Shown in pieces: positions 43,690-55,639 of a DNA stretch of 64,000 bases. The stretch spans positions 356,118,850-356,182,849 of the forward strand of contig NC_077227.1 in assembly GCF_027887165.1 (NCBI RefSeq), given 5' to 3'. Every line of letters begins with the position of its first letter. Position 1 is the first letter of the stretch. The translations under genes were made by a program, and so were the position numbers. The notes beneath the pieces are model-generated. The model did not search any database. It saw only the letters and a program-made list of their open reading frames with translations, and had not been told where the DNA came from. The stretch is from Monodelphis domestica. Its lineage: Eukaryota > Chordata > Mammalia > Didelphimorphia > Didelphidae.

Positions 43690-44855
43690 GCTGCAAAGAA
43701 TGGAGGGTGTACTTTTTCTCCTCTCTTTTCTGTGACCAGGCTTGGTCATTATAATTATATAAAATCTAGTTTCCTTTTTTGCCCTTTCCACTTATAATTG
43801 TTACATATTCATTGTGTATGTTGTTTTCCAATTTGTGCTTTCTTCACTTCACATCAGTTCAAATAAGTCTTCCCATGCTTCTCTGAATTTTTCATGTTTG
43901 TCATCTTTTATAATCCAGTATTATTCATTTATATTACATTAATTTACCCCAATTTGTTGAACTAGTTTCCAACTTATGGGAATTCACTTTCCTTCCTGTT
44001 CTTTGCTTCCACAAAAGGTGCTTCTGTGAAGATTTTGTTTTACACATGAATGTTCTTTCTGTCTTTGTTTCCCTTGAAGAATATGCCTTATTCTCTGGAT
44101 TAAGAGAAATATGCAGTTTCCTTACTTTCCAGAATGGTTGGACTAATTCATAGCTCTACTAATTAGTATGCCTGGTTTCTTGAAGTCCTGCTGATGTAGA
44201 CTATTTCTATCTTTTATCATCTTTGCCAGTGTATTGGGTATGAAGTAAAACATCAGAGTTGTTTTTAGTTATTCACATTTCTCTTAAAGTCATTATTTTC
44301 TTAGAGCATTCTCTTTTATGGTTGTTAATAATTTGCAATTCTTCTATTGAGTAATGATTGTTTATATCCTTTGACTATGTATCCATTTAGGAATGGCTCC
44401 TGATCTTATTAAACATTTGTATTACTCTCCTATGTATTTTGGAGGTTAGACTTTAGTCAGAAATATTTGAGCCAAAGATATTTTCCCATGATTGACAGGT
44501 TTATTTCTTATCCTAGCTGAATTGAATTAATTCATTTAAAAACCTTTCAATTTCATGTAATTGAAAAGACCAATGATATCTTTTGTGGTCACATTTATTA
44601 CTCCTTTGACAAAACTTCTAGCCACCATGCAAAAGCTACATTATCTTGTTTTCATTTAATTTTGTTATTTAGGTTGGGTGTATTTTGAGCCTTTTGTGAC
44701 ATATGGTATAATATGTTAGTCTAAACCATTCATTTCTGTCAAACTGCTTTCTAGTTGTCCCAACAGGTTTTATAGGTTAAATAGGGCATTCTTCTCCAAA
44801 TAATTTATGCTTTTGGTTTTACTAAACACTGGATTATTGAGTTTGATTCATTGCT
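43690..44855 (-). mobile_element. Old L1 LINE (second), 3' part
   Basis: Reverse L1 3' end and ORF2: 'gccctttccacttataattg', 'cacatcagttcaaataagtc', 'aatggttggactaattcata', 'gtaatgattgtttatatcct'. Highly diverged. Confidence 0.75.
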
Positions 44856-44920
44856 TAGCACAGTGGTTGGCACATAATAGAAAATTAATAAATGCTGGTT
44901 GATCAGTCATTTACAAATTT
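44856..44920 (+). mobile_element. L2 3' tip inserted in L1
   Basis: 'ttagcacagtggttggcaca' 'taatag' followed by 'ttaataaatgctggttgatc', about 60 bp, with L1 sequence on both sides. Confidence 0.55.
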
Positions 44921-45180
44921 TTATTTAGTCTCCTGTTGTTCTTTTCTATTTTTTAAACCAGGGTTAAATAATATTTTATAATATAACGTGATGTTTGGAC
45001 CTGTTAATTCTTCTTCATTCCTACTTTTCTTTGTTCCATAATTTTCCTTGAGATTCTAGATTTGTTTTTCCTTAGGATTTTTTGGGGTCTGTTTTTATAA
45101 AGGATTTCCTTGATAGTTTGCTTGGTTTAGTATTAAACCTGAAAATTCACTTAGGTAGTACCATTATTTTTTATTATACT
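44921..45180 (-). mobile_element. Old L1 LINE (second), upstream piece
   Basis: 'ttccttgagattctagattt', 'ggatttccttgatagtttgc', 'aattcacttaggtagtacca' are reverse ORF2 blocks. Confidence 0.65.
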
Positions 45181-45281
45181 GGCATCCATCTCTTTTCTAA
45201 CCAAATTTCTAATCCCCTTTGACATAGAATTGGATCATTTCCCACTATATTGGTCCCTCCTGTAGTCACACTGACCTCTCA

Positions 45282-45421
45282 GAAGCCCTCAAACCTACTT
45301 AAGATGACTTCCTTCTCAACTGTGATAAGTGTTAATTCCAACACAATGACCCTGCCAGGCTTTTGACAGTTTTATTCTTTCTTTCAATTGAGGATAAATT
45401 GGACTATTTAATATTTCTAGG
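45282..45421 (+). repeat. Unnamed ancient repeat, copy 1
   Basis: About 140 bp aligning with 46098-46233 in the same orientation: 'agatgacttccttctcaact', 'gttaattcc', 'cttttgacag', and a shared end 'taatatttctaggt'. Family unknown to me. Confidence 0.5.
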
Positions 45422-46083
45422 TCTGGCACTTACAAGTTTTCAATTAAATAAAAGATACTAAGAGTCAGTTTTTCCTGTTGCCATGTAACATCTAGGCTTA
45501 ATTCTCATTCTTTGCTCACCTTGTTCTTCTTTGGAAGGTAAGTGGGGGTGTTGGGAATCAGTGGGGTGAAATCTATTCAATACCATCCATTTCCCCATAA
45601 TTCCTAAAATAGCTTCATTTCTTTGTAATGCCTTTTCTCACAGTAAAGAATTAAGCAGGAAGGCAAATTGAGCTCTTAATGGCAAATCCAGTTCAGGTGC
45701 TGAATTGCAAACAGAGGGTTTTTTTAAAAAGGCTATTGAGATGTTTACAGTGACACCTGGTATAATCGTTTGGCAAAAATCCTCTTAGGATATGCAGAAA
45801 CTTAGACAACACATTGTACAGCATGGGAATTGCTTTTGATGTCAGTGCTTAATAATGGCAATGGTTAGTCAGTGAATTTGGGAATTAGAGTTGAGAAACT
45901 CTCTTCATGTCCTTCACTTGAAAATGATAAAACAGATGGCCAATTGGAACCTTATATATTTTGTTGTCGGAAGTAAATGCCGCCATAAGTGCTTATTTTA
46001 TGCTAAAAGCCACCATCTGCTAGATGTCATCTCTGTGTACCTGTAGAAAAATGAATAAAATGAGAGGAGGAACCTTCTCTGAT
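45422..46083. other. Unassigned, low-copy looking
   Basis: 660 bp between the two copies of the ancient repeat with no recognised mobile element or exon. Confidence 0.4.
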
Positions 46084-46233
46084 CTGACCTGGACACTCAG
46101 GCATAATGCATCAGAGATGATTTCCTATTCTACTTGACAAGCATTAATTCCCAAATGATGGCATCGAGGGGCTTTTTGACAGCTCCAGTCTTTCACCTAA
46201 GTGGAGTGAATTTGGCTTTGTAATATTTCTAGG
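46084..46233 (+). repeat. Unnamed ancient repeat, copy 2
   Basis: 'ctgacctgg', 'agatgatttcctattctact', 'cattaattcc', 'ctttttgacag', 'taatatttctaggt' in the same order as copy 1. Confidence 0.5.
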
Positions 46234-46237
46234 TGCC

Positions 46238-46420
46238 ATAGCATGGGGGTAGTGGAAGGAGCACAGAGCTGGAGTTAGATGAATTGAGTCAGAATCTTGG
46301 CATGGCTACATATTTACCTGTATAGTCAGGTGACCTTTCCAGACCTTAGTTTCCTCTTTTGTAAAATGAAGGGGTTGGTCTAGATGAGCTCTAAAGGGCT
46401 GTCATGCTTCAATATATGTC
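46238..46420 (+). mobile_element. MIR3 SINE
   Basis: 'gtggaaggagcacagagctg', 'gtcaggtgacctttccagac', 'tagtttcctcttttgtaaaa', 'gaaggggttggtctagatga' 'gctct' with L3-like tail. Confidence 0.85.
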
Positions 46421-46424
46421 GTGC

Positions 46425-46745
46425 GATAGTTCATGCTTTTTTACTCAGTTCTGCATTTGCAGAGGCTTTTCCTCATGCATATCTGGAATGCAATCCCTCT
46501 ATATGCTACCTCATAAAACTATCTCTAACTTAAAAAAAAAAATGTCCCCGCAGGAAATCTTGCTCATTGTGAGTAACCTTCTCTTCCAAAATTATTCTAT
46601 AAACTATATGTTTACTGTTTTGGGAGGGAAGGAGTATATGTTGCTCTCCTTCACCTCATAGTGTTTGAGCTTCCTGAGGTCAGACACCAGCTTTGTGTTT
46701 GGCTTTGTACCCTAGTATCTAGCTCAGGATGTTGTACATTCCTCT
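46425..46745 (+). mobile_element. L2 3' end
   Basis: 'gcatatctggaatgcaatcc', then 'gagcttcctgaggtcagaca' and 'accctagtatctagctcagg', the L2 forward order. Confidence 0.7.
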
Positions 46746-46764
46746 TTCCTCCCCCCCCCCCAAC

Positions 46765-48440
46765 TGGACCTTTTCTCTTTATTCAAAGATATTTTGTTTC
46801 CCTAATTATATGTAATAACAATTTTCAACATACATTTTCTGAGATTATAGCATTCAAATTGTCTTCCTTTCTCTCTTACCTCCCCTCCTCTCGAAGATGG
46901 CAAGCAATCTGATCAGGGTTATATATATATTATCATGCAAGTCATATTTCTATATTGGTCATTGTGCTAAGAGAATACTCATATAAAACCAAAACCTCAA
47001 AATGAAAAATATAAACTTGTGAAAAATAGTATGCTTTCATCTGCATTCTAACTCTTAACAATTCTTTCTCTGGAGGTGGTGAGTATTCTTTGTCATAAAT
47101 CCTTAAAATTGTCCTGGATCATTATATAGCTGAGAATTGCCAAGTCTTTCACAGTTGATCATTTTATAATGCTGTTATTACTGTGTACAATGTTTTTTTT
47201 TTGGTTCTGCTTATTTCACTCTAGATTAATTCACGTATGTTTTTCCAGATTTTTCCAAAATCATTCTGTTTATTATTTCTAACAGCACAATAGTATCCCA
47301 TCACATACCACAATTTGTTCAGCCATTCCTCAATTGATGGACATCCCCTCATTTTCCAATTCTTTGCCATTACAAAAAGAGCTGCTATAAATATTTTTTG
47401 ATTAAGTAGGTCTTTCTACTCACCTCTCTACTTTTTTATTGTTTCTTTGGGATACAAATTTAGTAGTGGTATTACTGGTTCTAAGGATATGCACAGCTTT
47501 TATAGCCCTTTGGGCATAATTGTAATCTGTCCTCTAGTATGGTTGGATAAGTTCACAACTTCAATCTGATAGATGTGAAGCAATACCTCAGAGTTGTTTT
47601 AATTTGCATTTATCTAATCAAGAGCTGTTTAGAATATTTTTCTTATGAATATTGATAGCTTTGATAACTTCATCTGAAAATCACTTGTTCATATCCTTTG
47701 GCTATTTATTAATTGGGGAATGACTTATAAGTCTTATAAATTTGACTTAATTCTCTATATATTTGAGAAATAAGGCATTCATTAGAGAAATTTGCTTTAA
47801 AAAATTTTCCCTAGTTTGTTGTTTCCCTTCCTCATGGTTATTTTTTTTTTGTATAAAACCTTTTAAATTTAATATAAACAAATTATTCATTTCATATCAT
47901 GTAATATTCTCTACTTCTTGTTTGGTCATAAATTCTTCTGGTCTTCATAGAGCTAACAGGTAAACTATTCTATGTTCCCCTAATTTACTTATATTCTAAA
48001 TCATATGCCCATTTTGGCTTTTTCTTAGTATAGGGTGTGAGATATTGGCCTATACCTAGTTTCTACTATACCCAATTATCACAGCAGTTTTTTAAAATAG
48101 TGATTTCTGATCCCCAAAGCTAGGATCTTTTGGTTTATCAAATACTAGATTTCTAAGGTCATTTACCCTTATATGTTGTGTATCTAATTTATTCTACTGA
48201 TCCACTATTTAATTCTTAACCAGTACCAAATTGTTTTGATGCTTACTGTTTTATAGTACAGTTTGAGATCTGGTACTGCTAGGCTTCTCTCACATTTTTC
48301 ATTTATTCCCTTGACATTCTTGACCTTTTGTTCTTCCAGAGGAATTCTATTATTATTTTTTCTAGTTCCACCAAAACCTTTTTATGGTAGCTTGGTTGTA
48401 ACTCATCAACCTTTGACTTCAGCTTTTGGTATAAGAATGG
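46765..48440 (-). mobile_element. Old L1 LINE (third), 3' part
   Basis: Reverse 3' UTR and ORF2 C-terminal half: 'gatggcaagcaatctgatca', 'cacaatagtatcccatcaca', 'gccattcctcaattgatgga', 'gcaatacctcagagttgttt', 'gagatctggtactgctaggc'. 5'-truncated near 48440. Confidence 0.87.
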
Positions 48441-48869
48441 ACCTGAGAATCTAAAGTCTCAGTCATGGATACTCCCATCAACTTACCTTTGCCCAGTCTT
48501 GGGCAAATTTGGATAATTCTAGATCTTTGAGGGTATATTCTAGTGACAAGAATGATAAACTAATGCAGATTTAAATATAACTCTGAAATACTTTTTCCCC
48601 CCAAAGCATTGGTTTTTCAGTGCCATGACCTCATAACAAGATAAATTTATTCTGCTGACAAACAAGTATCTGGATTCTATATAGCCAAAGAAGTTTTGGG
48701 TAGTATTTAGTCTTTGATCTACTGCATTTTTATATTCTGGGCCATCTTTGACTATTGTGATGAGGTACATATTTATGTAGCCCAAACATATACACACCAG
48801 AAGAAGAAATCATAAGAAACAACAGTATACAAAAGCTCTGATAAATTTTTATTGGTTCAGTTTTTCTGA
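48441..48869. other. Unassigned
   Basis: No recognised feature. Confidence 0.35.
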
Positions 48870-49040
48870 TGGTTAATAAAGAATGATTTGTATATGTTCA
48901 CCTCCAGAGAAAGAACTGATAAAAAGAAATTAATATAGTTTTATATATAAATATATCTTTTTGTCAAATGCTGCCTTCTCTAATGGGGCAGGGAGAAAGG
49001 AGTTAACTAGGCATTTTAATATAACAAATAAAAAAAATAA
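48870..49040 (+). mobile_element. L1 3' UTR end
   Basis: 'gttcacctccagagaaagaa' 'ctgataaaaag', then 'gctgccttctctaatggggc' and an A-rich tail. Confidence 0.75.
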
Positions 49041-49044
49041 AAAT

Positions 49045-49795
49045 GACACAAATCAACATATGGAAAAATGGTTAAAATCTCTGAGTAAAAAAATTGCAAA
49101 TTAAAATAACTTTGAAGTATCATTTCACACGAGTCAAATTGGCAAAGACAATAAAAGATAAAAATACTTAGTTGGAGGGACTATGAGAAGACAGGCACAC
49201 TCAAAACACTGTTGGTAGAGTTTTGAACTGATCTGACTGTTCTGGAATTATGTGAGAAAAGTAATGGAATTAATTGCTCATACCCTTTTGATCCAACAAA
49301 TGAACTACTGGACATATATCTCAAGCAGAATGATGACAGAAAAGTCCAACATTTGCTGAAATATTGAGAAGAGTACTTTTTGTAGTAGCAAAAACCAAAG
49401 TGGCTAAGAAAATATATGGTTTAAGAGGATAACGGAATATTACTGTGCTATAGAATGAATGCAAAGAATATAGAGAAAACCAAAAAGAACCACTAAGAAT
49501 GTATGAACGATGACTACAACAATGTATAGAAGACAATACTAAAAGGTAACAGAATTCAGGCTGAAGGCACTGATCACTAATGGTTCCAATAGCTAATGAC
49601 AAACGTTTTTTTTTCTTCTCCCTTTTGATAAAGAACTGGTAGATAAGAGTAGAATGTTACATATATACTCTGTCCCTTATGGTCATTGTATTGGACAATT
49701 TTGATTAGCTGATTTTTTCCCCATTTTGTTATAAGGGAGGGCATTTCATAGGGATTATTGAGAAGTAACCAAAATAAAAAATAATGCACCAATAA
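49045..49795 (+). mobile_element. L1 LINE 3' end, separate copy
   Basis: Restarts at an earlier L1 point: 'ttgcaaattaaaataacttt' 'gaag', 'actgttggtagagttttgaa', 'ggataacggaatattactgt' 'gctat', ending in an A-rich tail near 49790. Confidence 0.75.
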
Positions 49796-49987
49796 AACAT
49801 TTATAGGCGCATATCCATAAAACAAGGCAAGTTACCTTAAGAGTTGTTGGTGCTGATTGCATAGGTATGGTGATGTCCTTGTGATAACCATGGTATAAAA
49901 TAAATTTTGAAATAGCAAAAGAATTTAAATTAAAATATACAGAAAGTGTTCTTGTACCTCATAAATATAACAAGTTATGCTCTATAG

Positions 49988-50161
49988 CAGTGTTGGTGAA
50001 GGTTTTCAAGTTCGGGTGCCCAAACTGCAACTTTGGGTTGCCTGTGAACCCAGAGAAGTGAGGAAGAGCTCTCTTTAGGCTTCTGGACAGAGAGGCAGGA
50101 AGAGGGGGAACAGAGCAGCTCCCCAAGTGCTGGCTTGAGTACCAATACTTCACCAATGCTG
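49988..50161. mobile_element. Non-autonomous hAT-like DNA transposon, copy B
   Basis: 174 bp. Terminal inverted repeats CAGTGTTGGTGAAGG and, on the other strand, CAGCATTGGTGAAG. The 8-bp duplication is 'ctctatag' (49980-49987) / 'ctctataa' (50162-50169). Shares 'gtgcccaaactgcaact' and 'gaagagggggaacagagca' with copy A at 38859; length differs by internal indels. Confidence 0.88.
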
Positions 50162-50284
50162 CTCTATAACCTCATAGAATGTTGGAAGGGGATTAACATT
50201 AGAAAGAAAGCACAGGGAAATTATAGTTAAACACATCACATCTCCTTTCTCCTCATATTCTTTTTGTCCCACATATAAATATTG

Positions 50285-50400
50285 CTGATCAATTTAAATC
50301 AACAAACACTTATAGGGGTATGTGAGAGAAAAAGCATTTATTATGTGCCCCTGCTAGGTGCTAGTACATTCAAAGTTCTGGTCATGATCCCAAATGTTCT
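50285..50400 (-). mobile_element. L2 3' tip
   Basis: 'agcatttattatgtgcccct' 'gctaggtgctag' is the reverse L2 terminus. Confidence 0.55.
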
Positions 50401-51164
50401 ATTTTCTCTTAAAGGTCAACCAGAAGACAAATTAGTTCAAAGCAAAAGACACTTAACTAAATAGCATATCAAAAAAGTAATAAGAATGGTTCCCTCTATA
50501 TTCCTCTATCCTGGTACACAGAGGTACACTCCATCACCATCAATATACCATCCTATCAGTAAGGAATACAGCATACAGGGAACATATATGAAGTTGTATA
50601 TGAGTGGGAATAGGTAGGACTGGACATGTGTGTGATCAGGGAAAACATGAGGGTATAGTAACTCCCAATTTTCATTCTGCAGATGTCCGGATGTCCTCTG
50701 GTGATATTAACATGATACTTACTCTCTGCTGGATAGTTTCTCTGAAGTGCTCTCTGCCAGGCATTTCCAATATCTATTGGGTGTCTACCTGGAACCAAAA
50801 CTGTTTTTGGCTGCCAACTGCTATTTTTTAGCAGTAATCTTATTTCTGCCCTATAGGGGTGGAGGTGGAGTGAGTCTCTCATATCTGGGAAATACAAGAG
50901 ACTATAATCAGAGGAGAATTTCAGATTTCAAAATCATAGATGTCAAACACCATTTAATAACATCCATCAATCTGCTAATGTCCATGAATTATCAAAAATC
51001 CACTAATCAGAAAATGCTCTTGCTGATATATCTATCTGGAACCTCAATTTCTGTATTTAACTGATGCTTTCTGACAACATTAAAAATTGTTAGCACAACA
51101 TAATGGAGTTGGTTGATGCTGGCAAAGTGATAGATTTTTGTTGTTGTTGTTGTTATAAAGGCTA
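50401..51164. other. Unassigned
   Basis: 760 bp with no confident repeat family or gene. The minus-strand frame at 50556-50897 has no known domain. Confidence 0.35.
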
Positions 51165-51400
51165 ATTGGTTTTAGAAAAAACTCCACTATAGTACAAAAA
51201 GCAGATTCTTTGTAGTCAGAAGATTTGGGTACAAGACCTAACTCTGGTATTTTTTGGTTCCCCTCTCTGGAACTCAGCTTCCTCATTTGTAAAAAAATAT
51301 TAATATTTACCTTAGTACCTCAGAGTGTCCTTGTGAGGAAATTGCCCTAAAAATGGCAAAGTGCTATATAAATTAAAATGTTATTAATGTTATTGTTATT
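51165..51400 (+). mobile_element. MIR SINE
   Basis: 'gtagtcagaagatttgggta', 'ctcagcttcctcatttgtaa', 'gtccttgtgaggaaattgcc', 'gtgctatataaattaaaatg'. Confidence 0.78.
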
Positions 51401-51934
51401 GAGAGCTCTTAATAAGTACATTAAATAATGTGACCATTGAAGGGGATTTATTATTTGTACTAATTGTGACCTAGTTACACAGTTAATTCAATGGGTGGTA
51501 AAAAAGAGGGGTTCATCAAGACATATTCTCTTAATTTCCTGGTTGTTGCAAACATTAGTCACTGAATGGATTTAAATCCTTCTGCATACAGACACACTCA
51601 AATGGAGAGATAATGCAAGCCCTACTGGTGGAGGCTAATGATAGAATATGAGGATAGTGCCCATCATCTCATAGCAGTGGGTCAAGACAGGTAAAGCTGT
51701 GGTACTGAGAAAAAATCTTTTTGGGGAATTTGAAGTCTAATAAATAAAACACAAATAAAGATGCTTTATTCTGAGAAACAAACAAACATGAAGCACTCTA
51801 AAACCTAAGAATAAATTGAAACTCTTTTTGGAGTCTGTGAAATGAAGACATTTTAGTAAAAGTGAGAAATATTGCATTTTGCCTATTCCAACTAAACCCT
51901 TATAATATAGCTTGAATCTTTTGGAATTTAAAGT
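51401..51934. other. Unassigned
   Basis: No recognised feature. Confidence 0.35.
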
Positions 51935-52075
51935 TATTAGTCAGCCAATGAGCATTTAATTGAACTATGCACTAGGTACTGTGCTAAGTGCTGGACTTAC
52001 AAATAAGACAAAGAGACAGTCTGCTCTCATGAAGCTTGCAGTCTAATAGAGGAAGACAGCACAAAACATGCGGGC
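51935..52075 (-). mobile_element. L2 3' tip
   Basis: 'aatgagcatttaattgaact', 'aggtactgtgctaagtgctg', 'tgctctcatgaagcttgcag' 'tctaatagagg'. Confidence 0.75.
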
Positions 52076-52849
52076 ATGATAGAGTCCAGCCCAACGAGTG
52101 TATATTGAAGGAAAATGGAGAGATATTTGACTTGGGAATCCTCTAAATGGAAGCTGTGGGAGCAGGTTTTGTGCTTCCTTCCCTAGCTGTCCAACCAGTG
52201 AAGCAGAGGGTACTTGAGGTACTAATGAGGTGAAAATGCTCAAGCTCTGCCAATCTCTGTGATGATGATTTTCCTGGTGGTGAGCTTTCCTGGGAACATT
52301 TGTGCTCAAGATAGTGCTTATTCCAAGAGAGTGCATGGAATTAGTGGAAAGTGAAAGAGAGCTGACCTGGGAGCCCCTTTTAAATAGGGGCTTTGAGGAG
52401 AGTTCTTTGCTCTGCTGATTTCCTCTTAATATGATGAGTTTCCTGATAATATAGTTTCCTGGGGGCATGACCATGATTGGAGTCTAGTCCTTGTTGTTCC
52501 GAGATATTTTCTTATCCATTCTGCCACTCTCATTTTATTGGATTGTTTAATTAATTCATATTTATTATTATGATTGTTTGGTTTGTAGTCTCCTCCATTT
52601 ATTTCTTTTGTATTGATTTTTAGTTCCCTTTCTCTTCTAATCAACACCTCACTCCTGAAATTAGATTTGCTCACATGGATTTCATTCTAGACAATTTCCA
52701 CAGACTCTCCCCTTCCACTTCTGCTTACTTCTCACCCAACTCTTACCTATGGCTCCAGAAACTATCATGCACAGGATCCCCAACTCCGCAAAACCATCTC
52801 AGCAGATGAAATCCTAGTGTGAGGTTAACTGACAGACTTGGAACTTGTC
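52076..52849. other. Unassigned
   Basis: About 770 bp; the repeated 'gatgatttt..cctgg'-like motifs suggest an old repeat, but I cannot name one. Confidence 0.35.
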
Positions 52850-53195
52850 AGTGAGTTAGTAGGGTGGTCTACCTCAAGCATGTGAGGATTTCCTCTGGCA
52901 GATTGGGCAGAGGAGAACAAACAATTTGTTCTGGTGGCTATGAAGACAACTAAAGCAGGTATTGTGATGTGCTTAGAGCACCCTCAGTCACTGAAGCTGT
53001 CAAGGTCATTCACTCTATCTCAAGCCACCATCCTTATTTTTGTCTTCCCACTGGACTTTGATGACTTTGAAAGAGAAAGTGAGGCTGATGACTTTGCACA
53101 ATTCTGCCTCACTTAAATCCAATTTACATGTAAGTCAGGATCACATAATGAGTTGTTTCTCTTTGGAAAACAAAGAACACACAATAACAACCATT
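52850..53195 (+). mobile_element. Marsupial interspersed element with ACAACA tail, family not named
   Basis: Ends 'ggaaaacaaagaacacacaa' 'taacaacc', an A/C-rich retrotransposon-like tail. A 60-codon open frame at 52934-53116 contains TLKLSRS/FTLSQATI-like and PLDFDD...ESEADDFAQ segments. I recall near-identical segments recurring in marsupial genomes, which argues for a repeat, not a gene. That recollection is unverified. Confidence 0.5.
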
Positions 53196-53633
53196 ACCAA
53201 GGTACTCGAATTTACTTAAGGTGTTAATTTTGTTTTCTTTCTTTGTGTATCCCACAAATCTTTTTATATTTCCTGGCCCAGATAAGCTTGTTTTTAGAAA
53301 TCTCCCCACACTAACAATCCCTTAGCTTCAGTAATATTCTTTTGTGGTGATCTTTTATAAGAAATTTTCAGTATTTTGTCTTTCACCCAGTTTGAAGTTA
53401 TTTCTGCTCTGTTCTGAATTCGATATTTTTGTTTTGTTTCTTTTACATTCTTCTTGTATTCCTCATGAAAAGTAGAAATTTACAGTATCAATTTTTGCTC
53501 TATCCTCTATCCAGTTGTTATGTTAGTGCATCTGCATATCTTGGTCTATTTTTTGCTTTGTTTTGTCTCTGATATATAGGTCTTTTTGCTGCACCTCACT
53601 CTGAATGTCATGAATTCATAAAAGAAATGGGTA
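53196..53633. other. Unassigned, T-rich
   Basis: May be degraded L1 in reverse, but no decisive block was found. Confidence 0.35.
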
Positions 53634-53931
53634 TGTGTAGTAGTTGTATGAAATGGATTGACTTGAAGACAACAGAAACTGCCTGGGTGAGCAGAGGCAA
53701 GTTTATTCTTTCTCATGAGAAAGGGCACATGACCAAGGATGACCAGTACATCTGAGCAGCAGATACACAGTTGTTTATATGGTCTCCAAGGCAATACCCC
53801 TCACCCCATCCCTCTCCTAGTTCACCATTGGCTGGTGACTATGGGCTCACAGTCTTGTGGTGAAGTTCTAACCAGTCATAATCATACTCTTACATTTTAT
53901 TCCTCATAGGGCAGGTGCGATGTCTATTCAG
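53634..53931 (-). mobile_element. LTR of an endogenous retrovirus
   Basis: On the minus strand a CCAAT box (about 53827-53831), a TATA-like box (about 53773-53780) and AATAAA (53702-53707) follow in the right order. The LTR then runs to a ...CACA end at 53634. The upstream end is uncertain, at 53931 or further toward 54100. Solo fossil, family unresolved. Confidence 0.6.
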
Positions 53932-54478
53932 CAAACTCAGGTTAGCTTAAGGCGATATGGCTTTGGGAAATTAGATGCTTCCTAGGAAAATAGAAATGTA
54001 TGTGCTTATTTCTGCATTTTGAGAGAAATCCATCATTCTCTATACTCCTTCCATAGGCATCTCATTACCCTGAATCATGATGCTGGTACTACCTTCTGTA
54101 CTTATAATAATAATCGCTCATGACTAAAGCTTGTAGATCCTGTCTATTTTTGCATGCTCCCTTGGTGTTAGTTTTTTTTTTTTACTGACCTGTACATCTC
54201 TCTCCAAGGGCAGGATGAAGTACTAGGAATTGGAATCCTTTCTTTGAGAAGGTGGTCTTATATTATGCCAATCCCTCATAGATAAAACCATTATATGGTC
54301 CCTGTTTTTTAATGTGGATATTCCTCTGTCCCCCGCTATGATGCTCCTCTCATTTCTCCATCTAGAGTAAGACCCAACTTCCATTTCAACCCCCCAACTA
54401 AGTCCTTCCTCTCTATTGTTCTTACTCTATTGTTTTTGCCTTTATTCTCCTGATCCAGATTTGTTGAGGAATTAAAAG
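53932..54478. other. Unassigned
   Basis: May include the rest of the LTR; no gene signal. Confidence 0.35.
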
Positions 54479-54491
54479 AAGTTTACTTCTT

Positions 54492-54697
54492 TTTCTTCTT
54501 TTAAACCCTTACTTTCTGTTTTAGAATCAATACTGTGTATTGGTTCCAAGGCAGAAGAGCAGTAAGGGCTAGGCAATGGGGGTTAAGTAACTTGCCCAGT
54601 GTCACATAGCTAGGAAGTGTCTGAGGCTAGATTTGAACCTAGGACCTCCCATCTCTAGGCCTGGCTCTCAATCCACTGAACCACCCAGCTGTCCCCA
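54492..54697 (-). mobile_element. tRNA-derived marsupial SINE (WSINE1/SINE1_MD type)
   Basis: 'acccttactttctgttttag' to 'accacccagctgtcccc', full length. Duplication 'aagtttacttctt' (54479-54491) / 'aagcttacttctt' (54698-54710). Confidence 0.94.
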
Positions 54698-55139
54698 AAG
54701 CTTACTTCTTATATCCTCACTCCCTGGCTACTACTTTTTGGCTTTCCTTTTTATGAGTAAGCAACTTCTCACTATGTTGCTTCCCTGTCTTTTCTACCCC
54801 AAATCATTAATTCATTGAAAGGGAACCATGTAATTTTAGGTCACAAAAATATTTAGTTTTTCCTTCCCTTCTCTTTTCTCTTTAAGAACTACTTAGTTTC
54901 TTATATACTTTTTTATCCCTTGATTATCTTTTTGTTCTTTCTTCTATCCTTTGACCTATATTTTTTTATTATCATTACTATACAATAGCCTAGAAACATA
55001 TATGAAAGTTGATTTCATTGCTTAATCTTTTGTTAATAATTGTACTATTTAACTTTCTTGTGTTTCTTCTGTTTAGAGTTTTCCCAATAATGTTTTACTC
55101 ACTTCTGTTTTGTTGTTATTAAAGGAATGCCTCAACTCT

Positions 55140-55440
55140 CCTCTTTAGTTAATTTTTTTAAAAATTTATTTGACTGAGTTTTGTAGGATATATTATTCTG
55201 GACAGTATCTTAAGCTCTTTTCATTTTGAGACTATGCTCGTCCATCATTTTCTCTGATTTCTTGTGACTAAAGTATAATTCTGCATTATTTCAATTGAAG
55301 CTCCTCTGTAGCTAAAAATCTTTCTCATGGTTGTCTATAATTGTTTTTGATATGGAAAATGTTGAAATTTAATCATTATGTTCCTTGTAGATTCAAATTT
55401 TGTGTTTATATCTGGTAGAAATCTATCCTATGAGCTTGCC
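55140..55440 (-). mobile_element. Possible L1/HAL1 ORF1 region, degraded
   Basis: 'tttgactgagttttgtagga' 'tatattattctgg' and 'gaagctcctctgtagctaaa' resemble the reverse ORF1 C-terminal region of marsupial L1-type elements. Weak. Confidence 0.4.
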
Positions 55441-55639
55441 CAAGTTTCTACTATATCAGGAAAGCCCTGAGGAAGAGAAACAGTGTGGTTCAGGTGAGAA
55501 AATGAATTTAGAATCAGAAGGTTTGAATTTGAATCCTAGGTATGCCATTTGCTACCTGGAACTGCACTTTTTAGACTTTTTCTACCATCTATAGAAACAT
55601 CTTTACCTGAGAAGTTCATTACACTTTTAGACTTCTAAC

